A stretch of DNA of 64,000 nucleotides, from positions 102,365-166,364 of the forward strand of contig JANOVM010000043.1 of assembly GCA_031417395.1 (NCBI GenBank). The letters run 5' to 3'. The notes under the pieces are model-generated. The model was not told the origin of the DNA and searched no databases. It saw only the letters and a list, made by a program, of their open reading frames with translations. Shown here piece after piece: positions 16,722 to 25,780 of the stretch (the first letter of the stretch is position 1; each line of letters opens with the position of its first letter). The DNA comes from JADKIH01 sp031417395 (lineage in GTDB: Bacteria; Bacteroidota; Bacteroidia; AKYH767-A; 2013-40CM-41-45). The position numbers and the translations under genes were made by a program.

Positions 16722-17654
16722 ATGAATACTCTTTCTAAAATTATCTTGAGTTTTTTCTTTCTGATCTCATTTTTATTTAATAGCATTATTTTAAAAGCGC
16801 ATAATTATATACCTATTCCAGAGGATTCAACAGTGAGATGGATAATGATTTTTCAATATTTTGATCCGGGTGTGTGTGAGGAAACATATTTATTTAATTA
16901 CCGGATTACTGGAGACACTTCAATAAACGGAATGAATTACAAAAAAGTTAATATAGAAAACAATTTATTTATCCAAAATACCGCTGGAATCCATGGTTGT
17001 GGTAACCCAATAAATGGATATATATACGCATTCAGACAGGACACAGTGTTAAAAAAATGTTATCTTATTCCAAGAGATTCTATTAACGAACAATTAATTT
17101 ATGATTTTTCTCTTCAGGTTAATGACACATTAAGTAATCCATATTTTAAATCTGGGTTGGTAATTGCTTGTCAAGATTCAATTCCAACTTTGCATAGTTT
17201 AGATTCTGTTCTTATCGATAATCAATACCATCTCATACAAAATATTTATTGTGGCGATAAAGTAATCGAAGGTATTGGATGGTTAACTGATCCGTTTATG
17301 TTTGGTTTGACTTTTTATCATTTGGTATGCATGAAGAAGGATACTTCATTGTTATTTCTTGACCCAACTTATGGATTTTATTGTAATTGGTTCCCAATAA
17401 ATATTAAATCACCTGAGAATAAATCCACTGTCAATTTTAATATTTCAACTATAACTAATGAAATTCAAATTGAGTGCGGTCAAGTAATTTCAAAGATAGA
17501 AACTTTTGATTTAACGGGAAGAAAAATTTTTGCCGCTGATATCCAAACTAGTTCTTTTAATTTAGAAACGTTTTCTTTTCCGGATTTCATTATCATGAAA
17601 GTGTATTTAAAAGACAACACAATTATTATAAAAAAATTATTTTTAAAACAATAA
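16722..17654 (+). CDS. Secreted protein with T9SS-like tail, paralogue of the 18.0-kb gene
   Basis: A protein of 310 residues with an N-terminal signal peptide (hydrophobic 10-25). It shares ITGDTSINGMNYKK and a GIGWLTDP-like segment with the gene at 18011 (ITGDTSFNNNSYKI, EGIGSTYE), so the two are paralogues. The C-terminus (ITNEIQIECGQ, KIETFDLTGRKIF, IIKKLFL) is a somewhat eroded type A sorting domain. No enzymatic motif was recognised. Its own good promoter lies 20 bases upstream. It is AT-rich, like its neighbours to 18.86 kb. Confidence 0.75.
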   Translation: MNTLSKIILSFFFLISFLFNSIILKAHNYIPIPEDSTVRWIMIFQYFDPGVCEETYLFNYRITGDTSINGMNYKKVNIENNLFIQNTAGIHGCGNPINGYIYAFRQDTVLKKCYLIPRDSINEQLIYDFSLQVNDTLSNPYFKSGLVIACQDSIPTLHSLDSVLIDNQYHLIQNIYCGDKVIEGIGWLTDPFMFGLTFYHLVCMKKDTSLLFLDPTYGFYCNWFPINIKSPENKSTVNFNISTITNEIQIECGQVISKIETFDLTGRKIFAADIQTSSFNLETFSFPDFIIMKVYLKDNTIIIKKLFLKQ

Positions 17655-17658
17655 CCAC

Positions 17659-17934
17659 ATGGGAACGAAGCGTAAACTTGTATTTATAGTAATTTTTCTT
17701 TTTCTTTTTATTAGTAAAAGCTTTCCCCAAGGGATAGATGATCCTGGAAGGAGATTGCAAATGCTCATGGATAAACCTGCAAATTTTTATGAAGTTGAAA
17801 ACTATGCTAAGAGTTATTTCGAAGCTAATCCTTCATTAATCACTGAGGAAGATGGAATTTATACAGAATATGAGCGTTGGCATATGTTCTGGTCAAGCAG
17901 AATATCAAATTTTGGAGATATAGTTATGCACTAA
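17659..17934 (+). pseudogene. Truncated N-terminus of a large secreted protein
   Basis: A 91-codon frame with a signal peptide (cut after FPQ) and then PANFYEVENYAKSYFEANP and ERWHMFWSSRI. The pattern of a YAxxYF helix followed by K/ERWxxFW opens many large T9SS-secreted BNR/VPS10-like proteins, which normally exceed 600 residues. The frame ends abruptly in a TAA that is the start of a 16-base sequence also found at 13574-13589. I read it as a 5' gene stump left after a deletion or insertion. Confidence 0.6.
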
Positions 17935-18010
17935 CTTAATGACATTGGTATAAATACTATTGTTTTTATTGAAAATGATTAGTAAAATTGTTCAAATTAT
18001 CTTATTTTTT

Positions 18011-18859
18011 ATGAAAAAAATTATTCTACTTCATTTTTTATTACTGTTTTATTTAAACACATGGTGTCAAATTGTGTCCTTCCCATCGGATAGTACAACT
18101 TGGTACTATTATTCAGAGGACAATTCTGGTCCTAATCCAGTATTTAATTATTATCAATATGACATTACTGGAGATACATCTTTTAATAATAATTCATACA
18201 AAATTGTTACAGGGAATGGTTTATCTTATGCAGTTAGGAGCGACTCTGCTCAAAAAGTGTGGGTGAGATCTTTGAATACAGGATATTGTAACGATACATC
18301 TGAAATACTCTCATACGATTTTTCATTAGCATTGAATGACTCAATTTATGTTAAAGGCTGTAATGGTGATTCTTTTTTATGTATAGTTCGAGTTATTGAT
18401 TCAATATCTACTAACATTGGAAAAAGACGAGAAATTAAATTGACAGGTGCTGAAACTTTAACTTGTCTAATGTCAGACACCATAACTTGGGTTGAAGGAA
18501 TCGGTTCAACATATGAGCTCTTTTATAATTTTATTAATTTTTTCTTTGGTGGGCCAGGTACTTGTCCTTATTATTTTTACTTTTTGTCTTTGGATTCGCA
18601 TGGTCAGAATATTTATTTTACTACAAGCTTACCTGAACTTCAAATACAAAATCTCATTTTTGTTGATGATAAATTTATTGTTCATTCTAAAGATAAAATA
18701 AAATTAATAGTAGTGCATGATGTTATTGGTCGGTTAATTGACACCTATATTCCGAATTTTCAAATTTGTCAGTTAAACTCTTCGAGACTTACTAAAGGAT
18801 TAAATTATATATCGGTCATAACTGAAAGAAATATATTTTCACTTAAGGTTTTAAATTAA
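18011..18859 (+). CDS. Secreted protein, paralogue of the 16.7-kb gene, T9SS-like end
   Basis: A protein of 282 residues from the ATG at 18011 (MKKIILLHFLLLFYLNTWCQ, a signal peptide). The frame extends back to a TTG at 17960, but the ATG gives the better signal. The segment ITGDTSFNNNSYKIVTGNG and the later WVEGIGSTYELFY match its paralogue. The tail (FIVHSKDKIKLIVVHDVIGRLI ... KGLNYISVITERNIFSLKVLN) looks like a type A sorting domain. Function unknown; probably surface or secreted. Confidence 0.75.
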   Translation: MKKIILLHFLLLFYLNTWCQIVSFPSDSTTWYYYSEDNSGPNPVFNYYQYDITGDTSFNNNSYKIVTGNGLSYAVRSDSAQKVWVRSLNTGYCNDTSEILSYDFSLALNDSIYVKGCNGDSFLCIVRVIDSISTNIGKRREIKLTGAETLTCLMSDTITWVEGIGSTYELFYNFINFFFGGPGTCPYYFYFLSLDSHGQNIYFTTSLPELQIQNLIFVDDKFIVHSKDKIKLIVVHDVIGRLIDTYIPNFQICQLNSSRLTKGLNYISVITERNIFSLKVLN

Positions 18860-18905
18860 AGGGATAATTTGTTGAAGTTCATAACTCTTATAAAACAATG
18901 AAACA

Positions 18906-19299
18906 ATGAAAAAACGTAACGCATTTTATTTTTTGTTAGTAATAAGTATGATCAGTTATTATCCTGCACGTTCTCAATCTACAGTTACACTCTTGCTGGG
19001 CGAAGTCTTAAGCGCGAAACGAAATCTTTATTAAATGAACTGCTAGCTGATTGAGCGCGTGACTTCGTACACGACGCGGCTTTTAATGTTCTAACGAATT
19101 CCACTTTTCTGTTTTTTGCAAATTTTGGAAAATGTACGTAAGTTAATCCCACGCTCCGTGGTGGACGAAGTCGCGCGCTCGAGATAATTGCAGAGCAATT
19201 ATTTATATTTCTACTTCGCGCTTAAGTACTTCGCCCAGCTGGAAGGTTGTTGATGCCAAAGGAAAAGAAGTTTTAGTTTTTCAAAATGAGCAGAATTAA
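18906..19299 (+). pseudogene. Secreted-protein gene split by repeat copy 2
   Basis: ATG at 18906 starts a signal peptide (MKKRNAFYFLLVISMISYY, then PARSQSTVTL). After 30 residues the frame enters the repeat (18995) and stops. Beyond the repeat, 19240-19299 reads on as WKVVDAKGKEVLVFQNEQN and a TAA, plausible as the end of a surface protein. Only short ends remain, so there was also a deletion, or the two ends come from different genes. Confidence 0.55.
18995..19239. mobile_element. MITE-like nested-inverted-repeat element, copy 2
   Basis: The fuller copy of the element at 15729. Its ends pair over about 24 bases: GCTGGGCGAAGT, then TTAAGCGCGAA on the left, against TTCGCGCTTAA, then ACTTCGCCCAGC on the right. 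The internal inverted repeat (ACTTCGTACACGACG against its complement near 19170) is kept, and the spacer is nearly identical to copy 1. Both copies are flanked by CTT on the left and TG on the right, which could be part of the element or a preferred target. No transposase is present. Confidence 0.8.
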
Positions 19300-19392
19300 T
19301 TATTAAATATCTTCAAATTATCCAATAAAACTTTTAACCTTGCAAGTCTAAATTCGTTAATCCGATAGCTATTGGATTTAACCAGCAAATTA

Positions 19393-20634
19393 ATGAACCT
19401 CCCCTTTTTCATAGCACGTCGTTATTTTTTCAGTAAAAAATCTCAGCGGGTAATTAATATTATCTCTTGGATTTCAGCGATAGGGGTTACTATTGGAACG
19501 GCTGCTTTAATAATTGTTCTATCTGTTTTCAATGGTTTTGAAGATCTCATCCTTCGTCTTTATAATTCATTTGATCCTGATCTTCGTATTGAATTAGTAA
19601 CAGGAAAATCATTTGATACAAATAAAATTAATGTCGAGCAATTAAGGAAGGTTGCAGGGGTAAAATATCTTACGGAAGTCGTTGAAGAGAGTGCTTTAGC
19701 AAAGTATCGCAACAAGCAATACATTGTGAAACTTAAGGGTGTTAGCGACGACTTTGAGCGCATGACAGGCATTGATTCCATGATTGTCGATGGAACGTTT
19801 CGTTTGAAGAAGGATGAATTGGATTATGCAATTGTTGGTACTGCAATTGCTTATAGTCTGGGTATTGATATAGAAAATGTATTCAGCCAGATTGAAATAT
19901 ACGGCCCCAAAAATACAACTCCTTCATTGATGGAGCCGGAGGGTTCTTTTAATAAGCGTTACATTTCTGCTTCAGGTGTATTTGCCATACAACAGGAGTA
20001 CGATGCTAAATATATTATCACGCCTATTCGTTTTGCGCGTGAAATTTTTGGATATGAAAACAAATTAACTTCGCTTGAAATTGGTTTTGAAAAAGGTGTT
20101 GATGAAGAAGATGTAACAGAAAAGATTGCATTGCTTGCAGGAAATGATTTTAAAATTAAAAACCGGTTTCAGCAGCATGAGCTTTTTTATAAAATCATGC
20201 GTTCGGAGAAATGGGCTGTGTTTCTAATTTTGACATTCATACTTATTATTGCAATGTTCAATGTGATTAGTTCATTGACCATGCTTGTTATCGATAAGAA
20301 AAAAGATATTGCTATTTATCGCAGTATGGGTGGAGAGACAACCTTTTTGAGAAAAGTATTTTTGATTGAAGGGATGATGATAACGGTTTCCGGGGCTCTT
20401 ATTGGCTTGTTGATTGGAACGGTTATTTGTTATGTTCAACAACGTTTTGGTTTGATTAAACTGGGAGGGTCGGGGTCATTTGTAATTGATAGTTATCCGG
20501 TTAAAATTGTTGTTGTTGATTTTGTTTATGTGTTTTTTACGGTTTGTTTGATTGGGCTTTTTGCGGCATGGTATCCGGCTAGGAGGTTGATAAGGGAGAA
20601 AATTAATTTGAAGGTGATTGCGGGGGAGGAGTAG
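19393..20634 (+). CDS. FtsX-family permease, LolC/LolE-like lipoprotein exporter subunit
   Basis: A protein of 413 residues. One membrane segment near the N-terminus (IINIISWISAIGVTIGTAALI) is followed by a periplasmic MacB-like domain (about 45-270) and three C-terminal segments from about 275 on. This is the LolC/LolE/FtsX plan, which extracts lipoproteins from the inner membrane together with an ATPase encoded elsewhere. I use the ATG at 19393 (MNLPFFIARRYFFSKK); a TTG at 19372 adds only seven residues. TAACCTTGC about 50 bases upstream may be a weak promoter. Confidence 0.85.
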   Translation: MNLPFFIARRYFFSKKSQRVINIISWISAIGVTIGTAALIIVLSVFNGFEDLILRLYNSFDPDLRIELVTGKSFDTNKINVEQLRKVAGVKYLTEVVEESALAKYRNKQYIVKLKGVSDDFERMTGIDSMIVDGTFRLKKDELDYAIVGTAIAYSLGIDIENVFSQIEIYGPKNTTPSLMEPEGSFNKRYISASGVFAIQQEYDAKYIITPIRFAREIFGYENKLTSLEIGFEKGVDEEDVTEKIALLAGNDFKIKNRFQQHELFYKIMRSEKWAVFLILTFILIIAMFNVISSLTMLVIDKKKDIAIYRSMGGETTFLRKVFLIEGMMITVSGALIGLLIGTVICYVQQRFGLIKLGGSGSFVIDSYPVKIVVVDFVYVFFTVCLIGLFAAWYPARRLIREKINLKVIAGEE

Positions 20635-20675
20635 GCTTCTGTTTGAGGGTAGGGGTAATTTTTATTGTCGGATTT

Positions 20676-20824
20676 TTAACCACAGAGTACTCAAAGGTTC
20701 AGCACAAAGTTCACAAAGGAAATAGTATTGAGTAAGGGCTCAACATTTTTCCTTAAAAAATATATCTTTTGGTACTGCCTTCTTTGAAAACTTTGTGCTG
20801 AACCTTTGTGCGCTTAGTGGTTAA
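20676..20824. repeat. TTAACCACA hairpin repeat
   Basis: Left arm 20676-20720 starts TTAACCACAGAGTACTCAAA and contains GGTTCAGCACAAAGTT. Right arm 20778-20824 contains AACTTTGTGCTGAACC and ends TTAGTGGTTAA. The GGTTCAGCACAAAGTT core pairs perfectly over 16 bases. It belongs to the same family as the remnant at 5.50-5.57 kb, sharing TGTCGGATT before TTAACC. It lies between two convergent genes and could act as a bidirectional terminator. Confidence 0.7.
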
Positions 20825-20876
20825 GAAAAAATATAACTACAAAAGCAATTTCTAATTCAAAACAATATCTCGAAAT

Positions 20877-21866
20877 CTACAACATCCCCGCCTTCAAAAG
20901 ATACTCCCCAATCTGAATAGCATTTGTTGCAGCGCCTTTTCTAAGATTATCTGAAACAATCCACATATTAAGTGAACGGTCCTGCGATTCGTCGCGGCGG
21001 ATGCGTCCTACGAAGACTTCATCTTTTCCTTCAGCATAGAGGGGCATGGGATATTCTTTCTTACCGGGATTATCGAAAACAACAACACCGGCAGTATTCA
21101 TTAAAATATTTTTTACATCTTCAATTGAAAAATCATTTTCGAATTCTACATTGACAGATTCACTATGCCCGCCTTTTACAGGTACACGAACAGTGGTGGC
21201 TGTAAGCCTGATACCGGGATCTCCGATTATCTTTCGCGTCTCATTTACCATCTTCATTTCTTCCTTCGTATAATCGTTGTCAAGAAAAACATCAATCTGC
21301 GGCAGTACATTCATATCAATAGGGTATGCATAAGCCATCTCCCCTGAGATTCCGTTTCGTTCATTCATCATCTGGTCGACTGCTTTTTTTCCGGTACCTG
21401 AAACCGACTGATAGGTTGATACAACTATGCGTTTGATTTTATATTTTTTATGAAGAGGGTTTAAAGCCATTACCATTTGAATGGTCGAACAATTCGGATT
21501 AGCAATAATTTTATCCGCGGCTACAAGTTCTTGTGAATTTATTTCAGGAACAATTAACTTTTTAGACGGGTCCATACGCCATGCTGAAGAGTTGTCTATT
21601 ACAGTCGTTCCCACTGCAGCGAATTTCGGCGCCCATTCAAGTGATGTATTTCCGCCCGCAGAAAAAAGTGCCAGATCAGGTTTTTGAGAAACAGCATCAT
21701 CCATGGAAATAACCTTGTATTTCTTCCCACGGAATGCAATCTCTTTCCCCACCGAACGCTCCGTAGCAACAGGCAATAATTCAGTAACCGGAAAATTTCT
21801 TTCTTCTAAAACTTTTAGCATTACTTGTCCTACCATTCCTGTAGCACCTACAACTGCAACTTTCAT
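20877..21866 (-). CDS. asd: Aspartate-semialdehyde dehydrogenase
   Basis: Asd reduces aspartyl phosphate to aspartate semialdehyde with NADPH, feeding lysine, diaminopimelate, threonine and methionine synthesis. The 329-residue protein starts MKVAVVGATGMVGQ (NADP-binding Rossmann loop), has the catalytic cysteine C126 in ANPNCSTIQ and the later STYQSVSGTGKKAVDQ and KGGHSESV stretches. Length matches the usual 325-340. An upstream extension to 21956 lacks any family similarity and overlaps the next gene. It is divergent from the lamin-tail protein gene, with 89 bases between. Confidence 0.95.
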   Translation of the reverse strand: MKVAVVGATGMVGQVMLKVLEERNFPVTELLPVATERSVGKEIAFRGKKYKVISMDDAVSQKPDLALFSAGGNTSLEWAPKFAAVGTTVIDNSSAWRMDPSKKLIVPEINSQELVAADKIIANPNCSTIQMVMALNPLHKKYKIKRIVVSTYQSVSGTGKKAVDQMMNERNGISGEMAYAYPIDMNVLPQIDVFLDNDYTKEEMKMVNETRKIIGDPGIRLTATTVRVPVKGGHSESVNVEFENDFSIEDVKNILMNTAGVVVFDNPGKKEYPMPLYAEGKDEVFVGRIRRDESQDRSLNMWIVSDNLRKGAATNAIQIGEYLLKAGML

Positions 21867-21955
21867 TTTGTTTAATATATTATCCGGCATAAACAGTGTT
21901 GGAAATCGGTTTTTGCCGTTATAGTTTTGTCCTGCAAAATAAAACATTCCATCCA

Positions 21956-24571
21956 ATGAAGTTTTACCTGGCGGTTATTTTTTCTTTACAACTTTTAAAC
22001 CTGAATGCACAGGTCGAAGATCATTTCGACGACGGTGATTTTTACAATTCACCGGCATGGACAGGCGATGGAGCTGTATTTAACGTAAATATGGGTGGAC
22101 AGTTGCAATTAAATGCACTTTCTGCGGGGAATTCTTGCCTTGCTGTTCCTGCAAACCTTGCTTCACTCGACTCCTGTGAATGGCGCTTATTTATTCATCT
22201 GAATTTTTCTCCTTCAACATCGAATTATGCACGTTTTTATCTGGCTTCTGATCAGGCAGACTTAAAACAACCATTAAATGGATATTTTTTACAATTTGGT
22301 GAAGCTCTTTCTAATGATGCCATTGAATTATTCAGGCAAAATGGAAATGCGGCAACTTCTGTATGTAGATGTCAGTCAGGGCTTATTGCCAATTCTTTTT
22401 CTGCAGGAATTAAGGTTTTCAGAAATCAATCAGGGCTATGGACACTTTCTGTCGATTATCAGGGAGGTATAAATTATCAGGAAGAAGCCTCGGGTATCGA
22501 TTCTGTTTTTCACAGTGCAACTTATATAGGAGTCAACTGTCTTTATACATCAGGAAATATTGCCAAATTTTATTTTGATGATTTTTATGCAGGACCTGTT
22601 ATTCCTGATACAACCTTGCCTGCTGTAACAATAGTGAAAGCGGAATCAGATTCAATCGTTTCAATAAAATTCTCTGAATCTATTGAAAATAATTCCCTTT
22701 TTGATTTCTCAAATTATACTGTTGATGGCGGAATTGGAAATCCGGTTCAGATAGTTCAGGATAGTATTGATTCATTGAAGTATTATTTGATTTTTCCTAT
22801 ACATTTTCTTTCAGGAATCTCTTATTCAATTTCAATATCCGGACTGAAGGATCTTTCGATGAATACTATGAATCCTCAGAATAATAATTTTATTTATTAT
22901 TTACTTTCTTCAGGAATGATGTATGATATTGTATTTTCTGAAATTTATTTTGAACCATCTTCCATAAGTCCATTGCCCAATAGCGAGTACGTTGAATTAT
23001 ATAATAGAATTGATTCTGCAATTGACGTTTCCGGTTGGGTAATTAGTGATGGAAGTTCAGATGGTACAGTTTCTGATTTTATTCTTGCTCCGAACGATTT
23101 TGCAGTATTGTATAAAAACGATGATTCACTGTTGTTTTCCGGAATTCATAATGCAATTCCTGTTTCAGATTTTCCAACATTAAATAATGATGTGGGTGAT
23201 CGTATTCGCCTCTTGAATGCAAATGGAGAAGTTATTGACGAATTAAGTTATAACGATAATTTTTATCACGACAGCAATAAAAAAGACGGCGGCTGGAGTT
23301 TGGAGCGAATAGATGCTGACTTTATTTGTCAGAATGAAAATAATTGGAAAGCCTCCATTTCAAATAAGCATGGTTCACCGGGAACCGTCAACAGTATAAA
23401 AGATGAATTCAGCGATATAAATGCTCCGTATATATTGTGTGCCTTTTTATCCGACAGTTCTTCGCTTAGAATAATTTTTAGTGAACCGGTTTCTTATGAA
23501 GCAGGCAACCCCGGAAATTATTCTGTTACCGATGAAAATGGAAGTGTAATAATTGCTGCGTCTATTAGTATGAGTCCGGGAAACGATACAGTTGTTTTAC
23601 ATTTTAACGGTTCTTTTCATTCGGCAATCTATTCTCTTCATGTTTCAGGTACAATAACGGATTGCCCGGGAAATAGCTTTGAGCAATTACAAGTGATTCG
23701 TTTCGGTTTTCCTGATGCAGTAGAAAAAAACGACCTGATTATTAATGAAATTTTATTTAATCCGTTTGATGGAGGATCTGATTTTCTCGAAATATACAAT
23801 CGTTCTCAGAAAATCATAGACATAAAAGGATGGACGATTACAGAAGCCGGTTTTAAAGATTCAACGGATATCAAAGAAAGTTCACTTATCTCTGCAGAGC
23901 ATCAACTTATTTTCCCCGGACAATATCTTGTGTTGACAGAAAACAAAGAGAACATAAGGAAATTTTACTACTGCATGGATGCGTATGCATTTTTGAATAT
24001 TCCTTCCATGCCTGATTTTAATAGTGATGAAGGAAGCGTAATTATCAATGATGGAAATGGAAATACTGTTGATGCTTTTGATTTTAATGAAGACATGCAT
24101 TTTCCATTAATTGTAGAAACAAAAGGCGTTTCCCTTGAACGATTAAATGAAGGTGAAACAAATGACAATATAAATTGGCATTCAGCGGCAGCTACGGCCG
24201 GGTTTGCGACTCCGGGTTATCGGAATTCTCAGTGGATTGGATTGGTGTCGGTTGAGGATGGGGTTTCGGTAGGAGAGGAGATTTTTTCTCCTGATGATGA
24301 TGGATACCATGATGTGTTGACTATCCATTATTCATTTGCGCAAACCGGCACGGTGCTGTCGCTGAATGTCTTTGATTCTCAGGGAAGGCCGGTCAGAACA
24401 ATACTTTCCGGCAAGACAGTTGGCACAGAAGGAGTTTTAATTTGGGATGGCCTGCTTGATGATTATGCAATTGCGCCAACGGGAATATACATTCTGCTTG
24501 CAAAAAGTTTTGATTTGAAAGGGAATGATAAAACGGTTAAGAAAGCAGTTTTTTTAACACGAAAAATTTAA
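21956..24571 (+). CDS. Secreted lamin-tail-domain protein with gliding/FlgD-like C-terminus
   Basis: A protein of 871 residues from the ATG at 21956 (MKFYLAVIFSLQLLNLNAQ, signal peptide). Residues about 20-200 resemble a concanavalin-like beta sandwich. Two lamin-tail domains follow: about 320-450 (DIVFSEIYFEP, EYVELYNR, ISGW-type turn) and about 590-750 (LIINEILFNP, DFLEIYNR, DIKGWTI). Bacterial Ig-like segments (KFSESIENNSLF, IIFSEPVSYEAGNPGNY) separate them. The end (EIFSPDDDGYHDVLTI, LIWDGLLDDY, GIYILLAKSFD) is a FlgD-like Ig domain used as an outer-surface tail in this phylum. Lamin-tail proteins often travel with secreted nucleases or phosphatases, but no catalytic domain is seen here. 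Confidence 0.8.
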   Translation: MKFYLAVIFSLQLLNLNAQVEDHFDDGDFYNSPAWTGDGAVFNVNMGGQLQLNALSAGNSCLAVPANLASLDSCEWRLFIHLNFSPSTSNYARFYLASDQADLKQPLNGYFLQFGEALSNDAIELFRQNGNAATSVCRCQSGLIANSFSAGIKVFRNQSGLWTLSVDYQGGINYQEEASGIDSVFHSATYIGVNCLYTSGNIAKFYFDDFYAGPVIPDTTLPAVTIVKAESDSIVSIKFSESIENNSLFDFSNYTVDGGIGNPVQIVQDSIDSLKYYLIFPIHFLSGISYSISISGLKDLSMNTMNPQNNNFIYYLLSSGMMYDIVFSEIYFEPSSISPLPNSEYVELYNRIDSAIDVSGWVISDGSSDGTVSDFILAPNDFAVLYKNDDSLLFSGIHNAIPVSDFPTLNNDVGDRIRLLNANGEVIDELSYNDNFYHDSNKKDGGWSLERIDADFICQNENNWKASISNKHGSPGTVNSIKDEFSDINAPYILCAFLSDSSSLRIIFSEPVSYEAGNPGNYSVTDENGSVIIAASISMSPGNDTVVLHFNGSFHSAIYSLHVSGTITDCPGNSFEQLQVIRFGFPDAVEKNDLIINEILFNPFDGGSDFLEIYNRSQKIIDIKGWTITEAGFKDSTDIKESSLISAEHQLIFPGQYLVLTENKENIRKFYYCMDAYAFLNIPSMPDFNSDEGSVIINDGNGNTVDAFDFNEDMHFPLIVETKGVSLERLNEGETNDNINWHSAAATAGFATPGYRNSQWIGLVSVEDGVSVGEEIFSPDDDGYHDVLTIHYSFAQTGTVLSLNVFDSQGRPVRTILSGKTVGTEGVLIWDGLLDDYAIAPTGIYILLAKSFDLKGNDKTVKKAVFLTRKI

Positions 24572-24604
24572 TTATATTATTAACAATTTTATTTTAAAAT
24601 ATAG

Positions 24605-24635
24605 TTGCACTTACGGACAACTTAATTTATCTTTG
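24605..24635 (+). promoter_or_regulatory. Promoter of the HigBA-like pair (TTG...TATCTTTG)
   Basis: TTG at 24605-24607 and TATCTTTG at 24628-24635 are spaced by 20 bases. The only in-frame start codon ahead of the toxin remnant is the TTG within the -7 box itself. Confidence 0.7.
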
Positions 24636-24872
24636 ACCATTGACAATAAGGAGGAAGTTCAGGAATATCATTTTTTACAAGGGATATTTTCAGGATTTCT
24701 TAAAATTCGAATTCAGCAAGGTGGCGATATCTTTCGCATATTCTGTTTTTTTGACAAAGGACAATTAGTCGTATTGTCAAATGGATTTCAAAAGAAATCA
24801 CAGAAGACGCCTAAGAAAGAAATTGATAAAGCATTAAAAATTAAGAAAGAATATGAAAGCGAAGAAAAGTAG
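24633..24872 (+). pseudogene. HigB/RelE-family toxin, N-terminally truncated
   Basis: The frame encodes the C-terminal two-thirds of a gp49-like HigB toxin: KIRIQQGGDIFRIFCFFDKG, LVVLSNGFQKKSQKTPKKEI and KALKIKKEYE all match family members of about 110-115 residues. About 40-50 N-terminal residues are missing and the first dozen codons do not match. The first possible start (TTG 24633) is inside the promoter, and the next codons include only ATT. The toxin is probably inactive. It overlaps the antitoxin gene by 20 bases, the usual arrangement. Confidence 0.6.
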
Positions 24873-25158
24873 CATCCTGACGTTAGATCAATTTAAGGTC
24901 AAACACTATGGTAGGCGCGGAGTTTCAAAACGTGACCGGCTTGAAGCAGGTTACGAAAATTTTAAGATTGGAGCATTGATACACGAAGCCCGTTTAGAAA
25001 AAGGTTTAACTCAAGAAGAACTTGCGGAAAAAGTAGGAACAACAAAGTCTTACATTTCGAAAATAGAGAATAATATTAAAGAAGTGCGGATCTCAACACT
25101 TCAGAAAATTGTCGAACTTGGATTAGGTGGAAAATTATTACTTTCAATTAAACTTTGA
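24853..25158 (+). CDS. HigA-like antitoxin, XRE-family regulator
   Basis: A protein of 101 residues with a C-terminal HTH_3 domain: IGALIHEARLEKGLTQEELAEKVGTTKSYISKIEN is a complete lambda-repressor-type fold. The N-terminal part (LTLDQFKVKHYGRRGVSKRDRLE) is typical of HigA antitoxins downstream of gp49-like toxins. ATG at 24853. It would bind its own promoter and the toxin. The antitoxin is intact while its toxin is truncated. Confidence 0.85.
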   Translation: MKAKKSSILTLDQFKVKHYGRRGVSKRDRLEAGYENFKIGALIHEARLEKGLTQEELAEKVGTTKSYISKIENNIKEVRISTLQKIVELGLGGKLLLSIKL

Positions 25159-25165
25159 AATATTT

Positions 25166-25723
25166 CTAATCTTCTCTTATTAGGTAGAGCTTATTATCTT
25201 CTACTAAATAAAGCATTGGAGCGATCATAATTTTAGGATAACGGAGACGCAGTCTTTTTACCTCGCTAAGTATAAAATCAGTTTCATTTCCTATTTCAAA
25301 CATAGGAGCAAAATGTAAAAAGTGATCTTCGGCCTGGTCTCTGTCCCAGCCGGTGGCTTCAACAAGTCCGTTAATGAATTGTGTTTTTCTGGAAATCAGG
25401 TTTACCATTCCACAATTGTTATGGCCAATGAGAGCAATATGTCTAACGCCGCCAACGGAAATAGCAAAAGAAACCTTGAATTCACTGTAACGCAGGTTGG
25501 CTCCACCGGTACGAATAATAAATGAAAAATTGTCGGGCATGTGCAAATGCTTTCTATTATCCATGCACATACCTACCAGTAATTGCGGATTTTGATATTC
25601 AATAAATGGCCTGTCTAAATTATGATATTCTAAAAGCAGTCCAATGGGAGTGTTTCTATACTCAGGTAAAATATCATTAACTGATTTAATGTCGATTAGT
25701 CTATTCATAAAAGTATTTTTCAT
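25166..25723 (-). CDS. Beta-carbonic-anhydrase-like protein
   Basis: A protein of 185 residues from the ATG at 25723. The zinc-binding and catalytic residues of beta-carbonic anhydrases are visible: C53, D55 and R57 in CMDNR, then H101 and C104 in GHNNCGM. RTGGANLR (71-78) corresponds to the RNAGN region, with N replaced. The overall order matches the beta class (reversible hydration of CO2). The replacements and short length suggest a divergent subgroup whose activity needs proof. A TTG two codons upstream was not used. Confidence 0.75.
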   Translation of the reverse strand: MKNTFMNRLIDIKSVNDILPEYRNTPIGLLLEYHNLDRPFIEYQNPQLLVGMCMDNRKHLHMPDNFSFIIRTGGANLRYSEFKVSFAISVGGVRHIALIGHNNCGMVNLISRKTQFINGLVEATGWDRDQAEDHFLHFAPMFEIGNETDFILSEVKRLRLRYPKIMIAPMLYLVEDNKLYLIRED

Positions 25724-25780
25724 TGGCAAGCCAACGAATCAAATATAAGGGAAGAATTGTCAAAGAAGCAATAGATTTGC

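Noticed and set aside
21867..21956. N-terminal extension of asd
   Set aside because: The family starts at MKVAVVGATG; the extension would fill the whole gap to the divergent gene.
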